Assembly (NCBI RefSeq): GCF_016406305.1
Contig: NZ_CP066369.1
Coordinates: forward strand, 700,501-764,500
DNA: 64,000 nt
Direction of reading: 5' to 3'
DNA from: Shewanella putrefaciens
GTDB taxonomy: Bacteria; Pseudomonadota; Gammaproteobacteria; Enterobacterales; Shewanellaceae
Each line of letters starts with the position of its first letter. Within the stretch, counting starts at the first letter, position 1. The notes below the pieces were generated by a model. The model had not been told where the DNA came from and searched no databases. It worked only from the letters and a program-made list of their open reading frames with translations. Position numbers and translations under genes: made by a program. Below, piece by piece: positions 1 to 9,316 of the stretch.

Positions 1-10
1 AAATGTCAAT

Positions 11-111
11 CCAACATTAGCTCAGTTGCGCTCTTAATATGGCGATACCTTTTTTTTCCAAGGTATAGGTCATCGGTTAGAACCGCTCTTGATTAAAATC
101 ACGTCGCTCCA
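11..111 (+). pseudogene. Decayed tRNA-Gly-like repeat, copy A
   Basis: First of three tandem units. It keeps a D-arm-like TTAGCTCAGTTG, an anticodon-arm-like stem ATACCTT/AAGGTAT, a T-arm-like GGTTAGAACC, and a 3' end GTCGCTCCA that looks like an acceptor strand with the U73 discriminator of tRNA-Gly followed by CCA. The anticodon loop is replaced by a T-run ending in CC, where tRNA-Gly(GCC) has TTGCCAA. About 14 extra bases separate the T arm from the acceptor strand, and the 5' acceptor strand is CCAAC rather than GCGAC. It cannot fold as a normal tRNA. Genuine tRNA-Gly genes often lie just upstream (near orn) in Shewanella, outside this window. Confidence 0.55.
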
Positions 112-143
112 ATTTCAAACTATTCTAGCCTTTAACTGTAAAT

Positions 144-253
144 GCGACATTAGCTCAGTTGAGTTCTTAGTGTGGCGATACCTTTGTGATTGTTAAATTA
201 GTCAAGGTATAGGTCATCGGTTCGAACCGCTTTTGATTAAAATCACGTCGCTC
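144..253 (+). pseudogene. Decayed tRNA-Gly-like repeat, copy B
   Basis: Second unit, about 133 bases after copy A and the best preserved at its ends. GCGACAT at 144-150 can pair with ACGTCGC at 245-251, six of seven positions. The D-arm-like TTAGCTCAGTTG follows. The anticodon-like stem ATACC/GGTAT encloses a loop of about 23 bases instead of 7, and GGTTCGAACC has a T-arm-like loop of only 6. An AT-rich hairpin-like insert (TTTTGATTAAAATC) precedes the 3' acceptor strand. The sequence reads as a tRNA-Gly relic; processing as an unusual tRNA-like RNA cannot be excluded. Confidence 0.55.
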
Positions 254-288
254 TAAATTTCAAACTATTCCATCCTTTAGCTGTAAAT

Positions 289-306
289 GCGACATTAGCT
301 CAGTTG
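289..306 (+). pseudogene. Decayed tRNA-Gly-like repeat, copy C (5' fragment)
   Basis: Third unit, reduced to the 5' acceptor and D-arm part (GCGACATTAGCTCAGTTG). It diverges completely after position 306. It lies 145 bases after the same point in copy B, and the spacer before it (CAAACTATTC...CCTTTA.CTGTAAATG) repeats the spacer before copy B. This shows that the duplicated unit included flanking DNA. From here to 519 I see no gene; the stretch carries the leader of the next gene. Confidence 0.5.
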
Positions 307-519
307 CTGTTTTCGGCTATGTTTTTCATTTTGTGATAATTAAAACAGCTAGGCTAATGCGTGATCTGCGCCTTGTTTCTTCAAGAATGCCTAAATTAGA
401 TGGCGTTGCGAAAGTTAAATTATGACCTTGTTCAAATATTCTTAGCACTTTTACTCACATAATGAACACAGACAAAGTTAATAGCGCCAAGTTGTTGGCC
501 TGACAGTGGAGTGCATTAT

Positions 520-975
520 ATGCGTATTCAACAATTGCGTGATCTACTCGAGTATGTGGCAAATTGTCGCTTAGATATGGCGCAACTCTATGGCCGGCTC
601 ATGAATCAAGCCGATTCGGCTCGAGTGAAAATGATGTTGGAATATTTTGAGTCCCATCAAAAAAAGGTGGCGGAGAACCTGCGTGATTATATGGACGATG
701 CTCCTCACCGCATCCTAGATACTTGGTATAAAGACTTTGTATTTGAAGACTTTACCAAGCGCTGCCAAGACACAATGTTGCCCGCAAATATGAATGAAGA
801 AGATGTGCTTAATTTGCATCTCGACTTGGAAAATCGCCTCATTGGCCTATTGGAGAAAACCGTTAATTCGACTACGGCAGAGGATGCCCGTAGCGCATTG
901 GCCGACTTAATCCGGGTGGAGAAAACGCAGCAACAACGCTTAGTCCATAGCACAATTCGGATGGATGATATCTAG
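520..975 (+). CDS. Small helical protein of unknown function, ferritin-like fold possible
   Basis: About 151 residues, not assigned to a named family with confidence. The composition is strongly helical and charged. An early MAQLYGRLMNQ/ARVKMMLEYFESHQ segment and a late LHLDLENRLIGLLEKTV...RVEKTQQQRLV segment resemble the paired helices of ferritin-like or DUF2383-type bundles, but a full set of metal ligands is not evident. No signal peptide or membrane segment is seen. An upstream GTG at 511 is in frame, but GGAG at 508-511 sits at proper distance from the ATG at 520, so I start there. It stands alone, followed by a hairpin terminator, between the pseudo-tRNA repeats and nnr. Many gammaproteobacteria have queG near here, and it is not in the window. 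Confidence 0.7.
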   Translation: MRIQQLRDLLEYVANCRLDMAQLYGRLMNQADSARVKMMLEYFESHQKKVAENLRDYMDDAPHRILDTWYKDFVFEDFTKRCQDTMLPANMNEEDVLNLHLDLENRLIGLLEKTVNSTTAEDARSALADLIRVEKTQQQRLVHSTIRMDDI

Positions 976-995
976 CTCAAACTGCCATTCCCTAT

Positions 996-1024
996 AACAA
1001 AGCCAGCTGATTGCTGGTTTTGTT
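996..1024. terminator. Hairpin terminator after the small helical protein
   Basis: A 12-bp stem (996-1007 with 1013-1024, one G-T pair) closes a 5-base loop TGATT and is followed by T-rich sequence. It lies about 20 bases past the stop codon at 975, so it fits an intrinsic terminator separating this gene from nnr. Confidence 0.7.
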
Positions 1025-1233
1025 GTTTCTATCGCGGCTTTTTTATTGCCATCCCGTGGATATTTTCGCTCAGCAACTGATTTACGTCATAATTTGGCGG
1101 AGCGGTTTTTGCTACTTTCTTGATCTAATGAACGGTGTTTAATCCTTTATCAGTAAGACGATTGAATCAATGCGTTCAATGGGTTGAGTGATGAAGCGAG
1201 ATATTTATTCTTTGGTGGCGCAGGAGCTTATCT

Positions 1234-2733
1234 ATGGCACAAGATTTATCAAGATTACCCACGGCGCTTTATACCCAGCAGCAAATTAGGGAAGCTGAGT
1301 TGCTCGCAGTGACTGAGGGTGAGTCGACATTTTATGGCTTGGTCGAGCGGGCGGGTCGTGCTGCTTTTGAATGTTTGGTTAAACATTGTGCCGAGCGGGG
1401 CGGTATTCAATCTAAAACAGTCTCAATCCTCGTTGGCAGCGGTAATAATGGTGCCGATGCCTTAGTCTGTGCTCGGCTTTTGCTTGAGGCGGGGATCTCG
1501 GTTTGTGTCATGTTGCTCAAAACTACTGGCAGCGACGAGTTTGAACAGGCATTAACGGCTTACCTTAATCAAGGTGGTACGGCTCAATCCATTAAAACTG
1601 AAGATATTCTACAGGCAGAGATCATAGTTGATGGTCTGCTTGGGACTGGCGTGCAGGGCAGTGTACGGGAGGAAACGGCAGAGTTGATCCACGCCGTTAA
1701 CCAAAGTACTGCCTGGGTATTGAGCCTAGATCTCCCGTCGGGAATTATTGCCGATACGGGGACTGTTGCGGGGGTTGCTGTTATGGCCGATGTGACCCTA
1801 TGTTTTGGCGGTATAAAACAGGGGTTACTCACCAGCAAGGCGCGGCACTATAGCGGTTTTATTGAATTTGCCGATCTAGGTTTAACGCCATTCTTTAGAG
1901 ATTGCAACGCCTTACGTGTTGGCAGAGAAATGCTAAAAGGCTATTTTGCCGCCCGTGCGAGGGATAGTCATAAGGGGCAATCGGGCAAAGTGACTCTGAT
2001 TGGTGGTGATATCGGTATGGCTGGGGCTATACGTCTTGCCAGTGAAGCCTGTTTACGTGCAGGAGCTGGGTTGGTCACAGTGATAAGTCGCCCCGAACAT
2101 CAACTAACAGTCAATGTTTCCCGTCCTGAATTGATGTTTTGGGGCTGCGATCTCGTGGATATGGAGGTGTATCTGCGTCTTGGTTGGGCTCAAGTTATAG
2201 TGCTTGGGCCTGGGCTGGGTAAACATGATTGGGGTTATAACTTATTTAAAGCGGTGGGCCTGAGTGATAAACCCTGTGTATTAGATGCCGATGCATTGAA
2301 TCTGCTCAGTAATGAACCTCGCAGGCAAACAAATTGGGTGTTAACGCCCCATCCAGGGGAAGCCGCCCGTTTATTGGGGTGCTCTGTCGCTGATATTGAG
2401 CAGGACAGATTTGCCGCCGTGCGCGCAATGCAGCAGAAGTATGGCGGTGTAGTGCTTTTAAAGGGCGCGGGTACTGTGATTTTCGACGGTAAGCAAATGG
2501 TTGTCGCACCTGTGGGTAACCCTGGGCTTGCCAGTGGTGGGTGTGGGGATGTGTTATCTGGTATTATAGGTGCGCTCATGGCACAGGGAATGGATAATAT
2601 GCAGGCAACCGTCGTTGGGGTGGTTGTCCATGGCTGCGCTGCGGATCTTGCCGCAGTACAAGGTGAACGGGGCATGTTAGCGAGTGATTTAATGCCTTTT
2701 ATTCGCCAATTAGTGAATAGTGATTTACTCTAG
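1234..2733 (+). CDS. nnr: Bifunctional NAD(P)H-hydrate epimerase / ADP-dependent NAD(P)H-hydrate dehydratase
   Basis: Repairs damaged NADH and NADPH hydrates in the cytoplasm. The 499-residue protein has the standard two-domain layout. The N-terminal YjeF epimerase domain (about 1-220) has the GSGNNGADAL loop, and the C-terminal ribokinase-like dehydratase domain (about 230-495) has TPHPGEAARLL and the GNPGLASGGCGDVLSG nucleotide and catalytic signature. The ATG at 1234 has AGGAG seven bases upstream. It opens the conserved nnr-tsaE-amiB-mutL-miaA-hfq-hflXKC block; an 83-base gap containing an inverted repeat separates it from tsaE. Identification is secure from both motifs and context. Confidence 0.95.
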   Translation: MAQDLSRLPTALYTQQQIREAELLAVTEGESTFYGLVERAGRAAFECLVKHCAERGGIQSKTVSILVGSGNNGADALVCARLLLEAGISVCVMLLKTTGSDEFEQALTAYLNQGGTAQSIKTEDILQAEIIVDGLLGTGVQGSVREETAELIHAVNQSTAWVLSLDLPSGIIADTGTVAGVAVMADVTLCFGGIKQGLLTSKARHYSGFIEFADLGLTPFFRDCNALRVGREMLKGYFAARARDSHKGQSGKVTLIGGDIGMAGAIRLASEACLRAGAGLVTVISRPEHQLTVNVSRPELMFWGCDLVDMEVYLRLGWAQVIVLGPGLGKHDWGYNLFKAVGLSDKPCVLDADALNLLSNEPRRQTNWVLTPHPGEAARLLGCSVADIEQDRFAAVRAMQQKYGGVVLLKGAGTVIFDGKQMVVAPVGNPGLASGGCGDVLSGIIGALMAQGMDNMQATVVGVVVHGCAADLAAVQGERGMLASDLMPFIRQLVNSDLL

Positions 2734-2746
2734 GCGGTATGTGAGA

Positions 2747-2783
2747 CTCAAGCATAGGCCATTGCTGGTTTTTTATGCTTGAG
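2747..2783. repeat. 10-bp perfect inverted repeat between nnr and tsaE
   Basis: CTCAAGCATA at 2747-2756 pairs with TATGCTTGAG at 2774-2783 across a 17-base loop. No T-run follows on the plus strand, so it is not a classical terminator. It could be an mRNA hairpin that sets relative expression of nnr and tsaE, or a protein-binding dyad. Confidence 0.5.
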
Positions 2784-2816
2784 CAACCTCATCCATCAAC
2801 AATAGTAGTGATATAA

Positions 2817-3281
2817 GTGGAAATGACAGAGTTAACCTTTTTTTTAAAAAACGAAGACGACACCATTGCGGTAGGGCAAAAATTGGCTCGCCATGTTCAA
2901 GCGCCTTTGACTCTGTATTTAACGGGTGATTTGGGTGCCGGTAAGACGACTTTGAGTCGCGGCTTAATTCAGGGGTTGGGCCATAAAGGTGCAGTTAAAA
3001 GCCCGACTTACACTTTAGTTGAACCTTATGAGCTTGATGGTGTCGAAGTTTATCATTTTGATTTGTATCGTTTAAACGATCCTGAAGAACTCGAGTTTAT
3101 GGGGATCCGCGATTACTTTACCCATAAGAGCCTGTGTATAGTGGAATGGCCTGATAAAGGAGAAGGTTTGTTGCCCGATGCCGATATCCACCTGCATTTA
3201 AGTTATGCCAATACTGGGCGTGAAATCCAAATCCAAGCTTTATCAGAATCAGGTAAAAAGCTATTAGCCGCGATAAAATAA
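2817..3281 (+). CDS. tsaE: tRNA threonylcarbamoyladenosine biosynthesis ATPase TsaE
   Basis: Small P-loop ATPase that drives the TsaBDE complex in making t6A37 of ANN-decoding tRNAs. The 154-residue length is usual. Walker A is GDLGAGKTT at about 37-45, and the KSPTYTLV switch and the HFDLYRL segment typical of the family follow. A GTG at 2817 and an ATG at 2823 are both possible starts; neither has a strong ribosome binding site, so the exact start is uncertain by two codons. The gap to amiB is only 8 bases, consistent with cotranscription and with the conserved order in gammaproteobacteria. Confidence 0.94.
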   Translation: MEMTELTFFLKNEDDTIAVGQKLARHVQAPLTLYLTGDLGAGKTTLSRGLIQGLGHKGAVKSPTYTLVEPYELDGVEVYHFDLYRLNDPEELEFMGIRDYFTHKSLCIVEWPDKGEGLLPDADIHLHLSYANTGREIQIQALSESGKKLLAAIK

Positions 3282-3289
3282 AAACAACA

Positions 3290-4762
3290 ATGACTAAAAA
3301 TAAGCATTACTTTCAAATTATTACTGTTTTATTGTGTGCCTTTTTTACTGTGTCTGCCCATGCGGCAAATCAGTTAGAAGGCGTACGTATTTGGGCCGCC
3401 CCGGAATCGACCCGCGTCGTATTCGACTTAAGTGAAGCACCAAACTACACACACTTTTCCATCGATGGCCCGAATCGCTTAGTGGTCGATCTTAAAAAGG
3501 CATCGACTAAGCTAAACCTTAAAAATATCGATAATAATAGCAAGTTGGTTAAAGGGATCCGGGTGAGTAAATCCCCGACCAAAGGTGATTTGCGCTTAGT
3601 GATCGATCTGGTTAAACCGTTAAACGCCAACTTATTTTCCCTACCCGTTACCGCGCCTTACGGCAATCGTCTGGTGGTAGACCTCGAAGATAAAACCGTC
3701 ACTACGGCAACGGCAGTTGTATCATCAACCCCGGTTAAAACGGTGACCCAAGCGGCGCAATCCTCCCGTGATATTGTGATTGCTATCGACGCCGGCCACG
3801 GTGGTGACGATCCCGGTTCAATTGGCCCTTCTGGGGTATACGAGAAGAAGGTCGCCCTTGAAATTGCGCGGCGGGTTTCGAGTAAAATTAATGACACGCC
3901 TGGGATGCGTGCCGTGATGATCCGTACCGGCGATTATTTTGTGAATTTAAATAAACGCTCGGAACTGGCTCGTAACAGTAAGGCGGACCTGTTGATTTCT
4001 ATCCATGCGGATGCTTTTACTTCACCCAATCCCCGTGGAGCCTCCGTATGGGTGCTCTCCATGCGTCGTGCCAATAGTGAAATTGGTCGCTGGTTAGAGC
4101 AAAAAGAAAAGCATTCAGAACTGCTTGGTGGTGCGGGGGAGATTATCCAAAATACCGATAATGAACAATATCTTGCAATGACATTGCTCGATATGTCCAT
4201 GAACAGCTCCATGGCCATTGGCCACTCCGTTGCGGGGGATATTTTAAAAGATCTAGGCGGCGTGACACAATTGCATAAGAGTCGCCCCGAGTCCGCGAGT
4301 TTAGCCGTGTTAAAGTCGCCGGATATTCCTTCAATCTTGGTGGAAACAGGTTTTATTTCAAACCCCAAAGAAGAACGTTTGTTATCGAGCAGTCGTCATC
4401 AAGAGAGCATCGCCAATGCTATTTATAAGGGTGTGAGTCGTTACTATCATAATAATCCGCCAGCGGATACCTTACTTGCCCAAAGGCGGGGTGGAAGTTC
4501 CAGCAGTGCTAAGTCAGTAAAAACAACTACAAAAGCATCAACCGAAAAAACGCCGACGGAAAGAACCCCGACGGAAAGAACCCCTACAGCCTATGTTGAT
4601 GATACTGCTCCGACAAAGGTTAAGCATAAGGTCCGTCGCGGTGAGTCTTTATCTGCAATCGCGCTGCGCTACAGTGTGTCTATGTCCAGTATTAAACAAG
4701 CGAATGGAATGAAATCCGATGTAGTGCAGTTAGGCCAAACCCTAGTGATCCCTGAGAGCTAA
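3290..4762 (+). CDS. amiB: N-acetylmuramoyl-L-alanine amidase AmiB with LysM
   Basis: Periplasmic zinc amidase that splits septal peptidoglycan during daughter-cell separation, normally activated by an EnvC/LytM partner. It has a signal peptide (about 1-25, ending SAHA), an AMIN domain (about 28-130), and an Amidase_3 catalytic domain (about 160-385) with zinc ligand H170 in DAGHGGDD and E352 in ETGFISN. A Ser/Thr/Pro-rich linker and one C-terminal LysM (about 442-488) follow. At 490 residues it is longer than E. coli AmiB, partly from the linker, which holds three exact-length 5-residue repeats. mutL starts one base after the stop. Confidence 0.95.
   Translation: MTKNKHYFQIITVLLCAFFTVSAHAANQLEGVRIWAAPESTRVVFDLSEAPNYTHFSIDGPNRLVVDLKKASTKLNLKNIDNNSKLVKGIRVSKSPTKGDLRLVIDLVKPLNANLFSLPVTAPYGNRLVVDLEDKTVTTATAVVSSTPVKTVTQAAQSSRDIVIAIDAGHGGDDPGSIGPSGVYEKKVALEIARRVSSKINDTPGMRAVMIRTGDYFVNLNKRSELARNSKADLLISIHADAFTSPNPRGASVWVLSMRRANSEIGRWLEQKEKHSELLGGAGEIIQNTDNEQYLAMTLLDMSMNSSMAIGHSVAGDILKDLGGVTQLHKSRPESASLAVLKSPDIPSILVETGFISNPKEERLLSSSRHQESIANAIYKGVSRYYHNNPPADTLLAQRRGGSSSSAKSVKTTTKASTEKTPTERTPTERTPTAYVDDTAPTKVKHKVRRGESLSAIALRYSVSMSSIKQANGMKSDVVQLGQTLVIPES
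4541..4585 (+). repeat. Three in-frame 15-bp tandem repeats in the amiB linker
   Basis: Units 4541-4555, 4556-4570 and 4571-4585 encode [10 protein letters not shown] and TERTP. They are in frame within the disordered linker between the amidase and LysM domains, so copy-number change would alter tether length without breaking the protein. Confidence 0.8.
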
Positions 4763-4763
4763 C

Positions 4764-6665
4764 ATGGAAAAAACTATGGGTATTCAGATCCTTCCTCCAC
4801 AACTGGCCAACCAGATTGCCGCCGGCGAAGTCGTTGAAAGGCCTGCTTCAGTCGTCAAAGAGCTAGTCGAGAACAGCTTAGATGCGGGTGCGACGCGCAT
4901 CGATATTGAAATCGATAGGGGAGGCAGTAAGCTTATCAAGATCCGTGATAATGGCTCGGGGATCCCAAAGGACGAACTTGCCTTAGCATTATCACGCCAT
5001 GCAACATCCAAATTGCATACGCTGGACGATCTCGAAGCTATCTTAAGTTTTGGCTTTCGCGGGGAAGCGCTCGCCAGTATTAGTTCAGTCTCTCGCTTAA
5101 CCTTAACGTCACGCACGCTTAAGCAAACCGAAGCTTGGCAAGCCCAGGCCGAAGGGGCCGATATGGCGGTTAAGGTGATGCCCGCCGCTCATCCCGTGGG
5201 CTCGACCATTGAAGTGATGGATCTATTTTTCAATACCCCGGCTCGTAGACGCTTCTTAAAGAGTGATAAAACCGAATTTACCCATATCGATGAATGGTTA
5301 AAACGTATCGCATTAGTACGGGGAGATATCCATTTTACCTTGACTCACAATGGTAAAACGGTGCGTAACTATCGCCCCGCGATGAATGAGCCTCAATATT
5401 TACAGCGGCTGACGCAGGTCGCCGGACGGCAATTTGCCGATGAGGCGCTGCGGGTTGAATGCCAGCATGATGATCTGCGCCTAAGTGGTTATTTGCAGTC
5501 GCCTTGGTCAACCGTGCTTACAGACACCCATTATTTCTATGTGAATGGTCGACTGGTGCGTGACCGTCTTGTGAATCATGCGGTGCGTCAAGCCTTTGCG
5601 CAAAAAGCCGAACTTGAACAGCCAGGTTATGTACTGATGTTGGACATCGACCCCCATCAAGTGGATGTCAATGTCCACCCCGCTAAGCATGAAGTCAGGT
5701 TCCATCAGAGCCGTTATGTGCATGATTATATTTTGCAGGCGTTGCAATCGGCGCTAGAGGAAGCTGGCGAGTTCAGTTTTGAACCAAACTCGCCACAACT
5801 AGAAGATAATCTTCATGTTAGCCAGCCAGCGCATTCTGCTTTCGAGCTTAAATCTTCAGATGCGAAAGACAGCCTCGCCTGGGTTGATACGTCTAGGGAG
5901 AGTCAAACTGAAACGGCATTAGCTGGATCTCGTTCTGCTGACATTCCAAGGACTCGCGCTGGAACTGTGATTCATAGCAACGCCTTTGGGAGCATGGCTG
6001 TGCCAAGGGAGACTCGCAGTGGTGCGGCAGGGGGAGCTCGACCGCGTACTGAGCTGCCTTCAAAGGCCGCAATTGCAAGCTATGGTGCGTTATTGCAAAC
6101 CCCATCCTACAGCGTGCAGGATAAGGTGTATCAACCAGCGCAACCTATGCCTGCGATACTCGATGGACAATTTTGGGTATTTACTGATGGGCCAAAATTA
6201 AGTTTATTACGTATTGAGTCTGCAGCATTAGCGATCCGCTGCCATGAAATTGAAATGAAACTGGCTACAGGGTTGATTGGGCAGCCTTTATTGATGCCAG
6301 TATCGGTCGCTGCCGATACTGAGTGGCAGTCGTTAATCGATGAGCACGAGACCTTAATACGTCAACTGGGATTAGAACTGACAATTCGTTACCAGCAGTT
6401 GATAATTAAAAAAGTGCCCCCATATCTCAGGGACAGCCCGTTGGCTAAGGTGATCCCCGAGTGGTTACAATCGCTGCGTTTTGAGGCGCCAGCACCCAAT
6501 GCATTAGCTGTGTGGCTGGCGGAGCAGAGTCTAGCGGGATTTGTGTCAGCGCCTGAGATCTGGGCTGCATTTTGTCAGTTAAGTGAAGAGAAAAGACAGT
6601 ATATCACCAAAAATGCAATATCCTTACCTTGGCAGTCGTGGCTAGAAGAGCAAGCAAGTGAATAA
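4764..6665 (+). CDS. mutL: DNA mismatch repair protein MutL
   Basis: GHKL ATPase that couples MutS mismatch recognition to strand incision and UvrD. The N-terminal half shows [20 protein letters not shown] and [10 protein letters not shown], the four ATP-binding motifs. The central linker (about 340-440) is low in conservation, and the C-terminal dimerization domain is present. I see no DQHAxxE-type endonuclease motif, as in E. coli, so incision would rely on a separate nuclease. Length 633 is normal. The ATG at 4764 and the ATG at 4776 (MGIQILPPQ) are both plausible; the second aligns better with known MutL N termini. It overlaps miaA by 8 bases. Confidence 0.96.
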   Translation: MEKTMGIQILPPQLANQIAAGEVVERPASVVKELVENSLDAGATRIDIEIDRGGSKLIKIRDNGSGIPKDELALALSRHATSKLHTLDDLEAILSFGFRGEALASISSVSRLTLTSRTLKQTEAWQAQAEGADMAVKVMPAAHPVGSTIEVMDLFFNTPARRRFLKSDKTEFTHIDEWLKRIALVRGDIHFTLTHNGKTVRNYRPAMNEPQYLQRLTQVAGRQFADEALRVECQHDDLRLSGYLQSPWSTVLTDTHYFYVNGRLVRDRLVNHAVRQAFAQKAELEQPGYVLMLDIDPHQVDVNVHPAKHEVRFHQSRYVHDYILQALQSALEEAGEFSFEPNSPQLEDNLHVSQPAHSAFELKSSDAKDSLAWVDTSRESQTETALAGSRSADIPRTRAGTVIHSNAFGSMAVPRETRSGAAGGARPRTELPSKAAIASYGALLQTPSYSVQDKVYQPAQPMPAILDGQFWVFTDGPKLSLLRIESAALAIRCHEIEMKLATGLIGQPLLMPVSVAADTEWQSLIDEHETLIRQLGLELTIRYQQLIIKKVPPYLRDSPLAKVIPEWLQSLRFEAPAPNALAVWLAEQSLAGFVSAPEIWAAFCQLSEEKRQYITKNAISLPWQSWLEEQASE

Positions 6666-7584
6666 AAAACAACAGCCTAAAGTGTTATTCCTTATGGGGC
6701 CTACGGCCTCGGGGAAAACGGCTTTAGCACTAGAGTTGGCCGAGAAACACAACTGTGAAATTATCTCAGTTGACTCCGCCCTGATTTATCGTGGTATGGA
6801 TATTGGCAGCGCCAAACCTTCGGCTGAAGAATTAGCCCGTTGGCCGCATCGCTTAATCGATATTCGCGATCCGGCCGAAAGTTACTCGGCTGCCGATTTT
6901 CGAACCGATGCACTGGCAGAGATTGAACAAATTATCAGCATGGGAAAAACACCCCTATTGGTCGGTGGCACCATGATGTATTTTAAGGCGTTATTAGAAG
7001 GATTATCACCGCTTCCCAGTGCCAATGAAGCGATACGGGCAGAGATCCAAGCCGAGGCGGACACTAAGGGGTGGGACGTGCTGCACGACCAATTACGGGA
7101 GATAGATCCCGTGTCGGCAGAAAGAATTCATCCTAATGATCCACAAAGGCTTTCAAGAGCGCTGGAAGTCTATAGAATAAGCGGCAAGAGTCTGACTGAG
7201 CTGACACACACTAAGTCAGCACCTTTGCCCTACGATGTGGTGCAATTTGCCATTGCCCCCCGCGAGCGTAAAGTGTTACATGACTTAATAGCGCAGCGCT
7301 TTAAGATCATGTTGCAGCAAGGTTTTATTGATGAAGTTACGCAGCTAAAAACGAGAAATGACCTGCATTTAGATTTACCATCAATGCGTTGTGTGGGATA
7401 TCGACAATGTTGGCAGTACCTCGATGGTGAGTTTGACTATGATACTATGGTCGAAAAAGCAGTTGCAGCTACTAGGCAATTGGCTAAGCGTCAATTAACA
7501 TGGTTGCGCAGTTGGCCAGAGTTGAATTGGCTTGAAAGTGGTGCTGAGGGGAATTTAGTTACACTTATGCGTCAATGCCGCTAG
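6658..7584 (+). CDS. miaA: tRNA dimethylallyltransferase MiaA
   Basis: Transfers dimethylallyl from DMAPP to A37 of UNN-decoding tRNAs. The 308-residue protein has the P-loop GPTASGKT (14-21), [16 protein letters not shown], and the RCVGYRQ motif toward the C terminus, all typical. The start is a GTG at 6658 inside the end of mutL, with AAGCAAG-like weak pairing upstream; the overlap suggests translational coupling. The following 92-base gap holds a possible promoter for hfq. Confidence 0.95.
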   Translation: MNKKQQPKVLFLMGPTASGKTALALELAEKHNCEIISVDSALIYRGMDIGSAKPSAEELARWPHRLIDIRDPAESYSAADFRTDALAEIEQIISMGKTPLLVGGTMMYFKALLEGLSPLPSANEAIRAEIQAEADTKGWDVLHDQLREIDPVSAERIHPNDPQRLSRALEVYRISGKSLTELTHTKSAPLPYDVVQFAIAPRERKVLHDLIAQRFKIMLQQGFIDEVTQLKTRNDLHLDLPSMRCVGYRQCWQYLDGEFDYDTMVEKAVAATRQLAKRQLTWLRSWPELNWLESGAEGNLVTLMRQCR

Positions 7585-7601
7585 CTTATTAGCCCTTGCT
7601 G

Positions 7602-7607
7602 TATAAT
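7602..7607 (+). promoter_or_regulatory. Possible -10 element of an hfq promoter
   Basis: A perfect TATAAT lies 70 bases before the hfq ATG, preceded directly by TG. No good -35 hexamer stands 16-18 bases upstream, so the call rests on the -10 and on the known presence of hfq-proximal promoters in the same block in E. coli. Confidence 0.35.
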
Positions 7608-7676
7608 ACTAAAACTAAACAAAAAACTTCACTGATATAGATTTATTTTTATATAAATTAAAAAGGAAATAATAAA

Positions 7677-7949
7677 ATGGCTAAGGGGCAATCTTTACAA
7701 GACCCATTTTTGAACGCACTGCGCCGCGAGCGCGTTCCTGTATCAATTTACTTGGTAAACGGCATTAAACTCCAGGGACAGGTAGAGTCGTTTGATCAAT
7801 TTGTCATTCTGTTGAAAAACACAGTGAGCCAAATGGTTTACAAACACGCTATTTCTACCGTGGTTCCCGCTCGTCCATTCAACGTTACTGGCCATCAAAA
7901 TGCCCAGGGCGGATACGGCGCGCAGGATGATATGCCTAGTGGTGAATAA
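7677..7949 (+). CDS. hfq: RNA chaperone Hfq
   Basis: Hexameric Sm-like protein that anneals small RNAs to mRNAs. The 90-residue sequence carries the proximal-face Q8 and the YKHA signature (55-58), the rim arginines R16/R17, and a short Gly/Gln-rich tail ending in acidic residues. AAGGAA lies well placed before the ATG. hflX follows after 23 bases with no terminator, so hfq-hflX-hflK-hflC likely share transcripts. Confidence 0.97.
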   Translation: MAKGQSLQDPFLNALRRERVPVSIYLVNGIKLQGQVESFDQFVILLKNTVSQMVYKHAISTVVPARPFNVTGHQNAQGGYGAQDDMPSGE

Positions 7950-7972
7950 GTTTTATTTGAGGAGTTTGCTTC

Positions 7973-9280
7973 TTGTTTGATCGTTATGAGGCGGGAGAAA
8001 CAGCGGTTCTTGTCCATATCGACTTTTCCGATGAGGAACGCCGAGAAGACTTAGTCGAGCTACAGCTACTCGTTGAGTCCGCTGGCGCGCGTTCAGTCGG
8101 GGTCATTACTGGAAGTCGACGCTCACCAGACCGCAAGTTTTTTGTGGGATCTGGAAAAGCCGAAGAATTAGCCGCACTTGTGGCTGCGACTGAGGCCAAT
8201 GTGGTGATTTTTAACCACGCCTTGAGTCCTGCCCAAGAGCGTAATCTTGAGCAAGTGTGCCAGTGCCGAGTATTGGACCGGACCACGCTTATTTTGGATA
8301 TTTTTGCTCAACGTGCACGGACTCACGAAGGTAAGTTGCAGGTGGAGCTAGCGCAATTGCGTCACATGTCGACTCGCCTTGTGCGTGGTTGGACTCACCT
8401 TGAGCGCCAAAAAGGCGGTATTGGTTTACGTGGGCCTGGGGAAACTCAGCTTGAAACCGATAGACGTCTGCTCAGGGGGCGGATTAAAAATATCAATAAG
8501 CGCTTAGAGCGAGTTGATAAGCAACGTGAGCAGAGCCGCCGCGCCCGTAAGCGCAGCGAAATGCCAACGGTTTCATTGGTAGGTTATACCAACGCGGGCA
8601 AATCAACCTTGTTCAATGCGTTAACCTCGTCAGACGTTTATGCAGCCGATCAGTTATTTGCCACACTCGATCCCACGCTTAGAAAGCTCGATTTACCCGA
8701 TGGTGCCGTGATATTAGCGGATACAGTGGGGTTTATTCGTCATCTGCCACACGATCTCGTCGCCGCATTTAAGGCAACGCTACAGGAGACTCGTCAGGCG
8801 GAATTACTACTGCATATTGTTGATTGTGCAGATGAAAATATGGCGGATAATTTTGAACAAGTGCAAAATGTGCTGAAAGACATCGAAGCCGATGAAGTCA
8901 TGCAGCTGGTCGTTTGTAATAAAATTGACCTGCTTGAAGATGTGACACCTCGAATCGAGTATGACGATACAGGCAAGCCTGTTCGCGTATGGGTTTCGGC
9001 ACAAAAGCGTTTGGGGTTTGATTTACTCCTCAAGGCTATCACTGAGCTTATTGGTGAGGTCATTAGGGAGTTAACACTTAGAATTCCGGCAACTGCTGGA
9101 CATTATCTTGGCCAGTTTTATCGACTGGATGCGATACAGCAGAAAGAGTACGACGATCTGGGGAACTGTATTTTGTCTGTTCGTTTATCGGACGCCGATT
9201 GGCGCCGATTAGCTAAACAGAGTCAGGGTGAGTTAGAAACCTTTATCTTCGATACGTCGATAGAAAAGGCTGTTTGTTAA
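7973..9280 (+). CDS. hflX: Ribosome-associated GTPase HflX
   Basis: GTPase that binds the 50S subunit and splits stalled ribosomes, for example after heat stress. It has an N-terminal HflX domain (about 1-195, including the GPGETQLETDRR glycine-rich segment) and a G domain with G1 GYTNAGKST at 204-212, DTVGF as G3 and NKIDL as G4. Length 435 is normal. The start is a rare TTG at 7973, supported by GAGGAG at 7959-7964 and by the MFDRYEAGE N terminus that matches the family. hflK follows after 36 bases. Confidence 0.95.
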   Translation: MFDRYEAGETAVLVHIDFSDEERREDLVELQLLVESAGARSVGVITGSRRSPDRKFFVGSGKAEELAALVAATEANVVIFNHALSPAQERNLEQVCQCRVLDRTTLILDIFAQRARTHEGKLQVELAQLRHMSTRLVRGWTHLERQKGGIGLRGPGETQLETDRRLLRGRIKNINKRLERVDKQREQSRRARKRSEMPTVSLVGYTNAGKSTLFNALTSSDVYAADQLFATLDPTLRKLDLPDGAVILADTVGFIRHLPHDLVAAFKATLQETRQAELLLHIVDCADENMADNFEQVQNVLKDIEADEVMQLVVCNKIDLLEDVTPRIEYDDTGKPVRVWVSAQKRLGFDLLLKAITELIGEVIRELTLRIPATAGHYLGQFYRLDAIQQKEYDDLGNCILSVRLSDADWRRLAKQSQGELETFIFDTSIEKAVC

Positions 9281-9316
9281 TAATCTAATTTATTTCATCC
9301 ACTTATGGAGTGTTAA

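Noticed and set aside
1-306. The first repeats as functional tRNA genes or as CRISPR units
   Set aside because: The anticodon loop is 12 to 23 bases, the T-arm loop is too short and the acceptor strand is displaced by an insert; only three unequal copies exist.
2235-2675. 146-codon minus-strand frame inside nnr
   Set aside because: Shadow of a clearly coding plus-strand gene; no family features or ribosome binding site.
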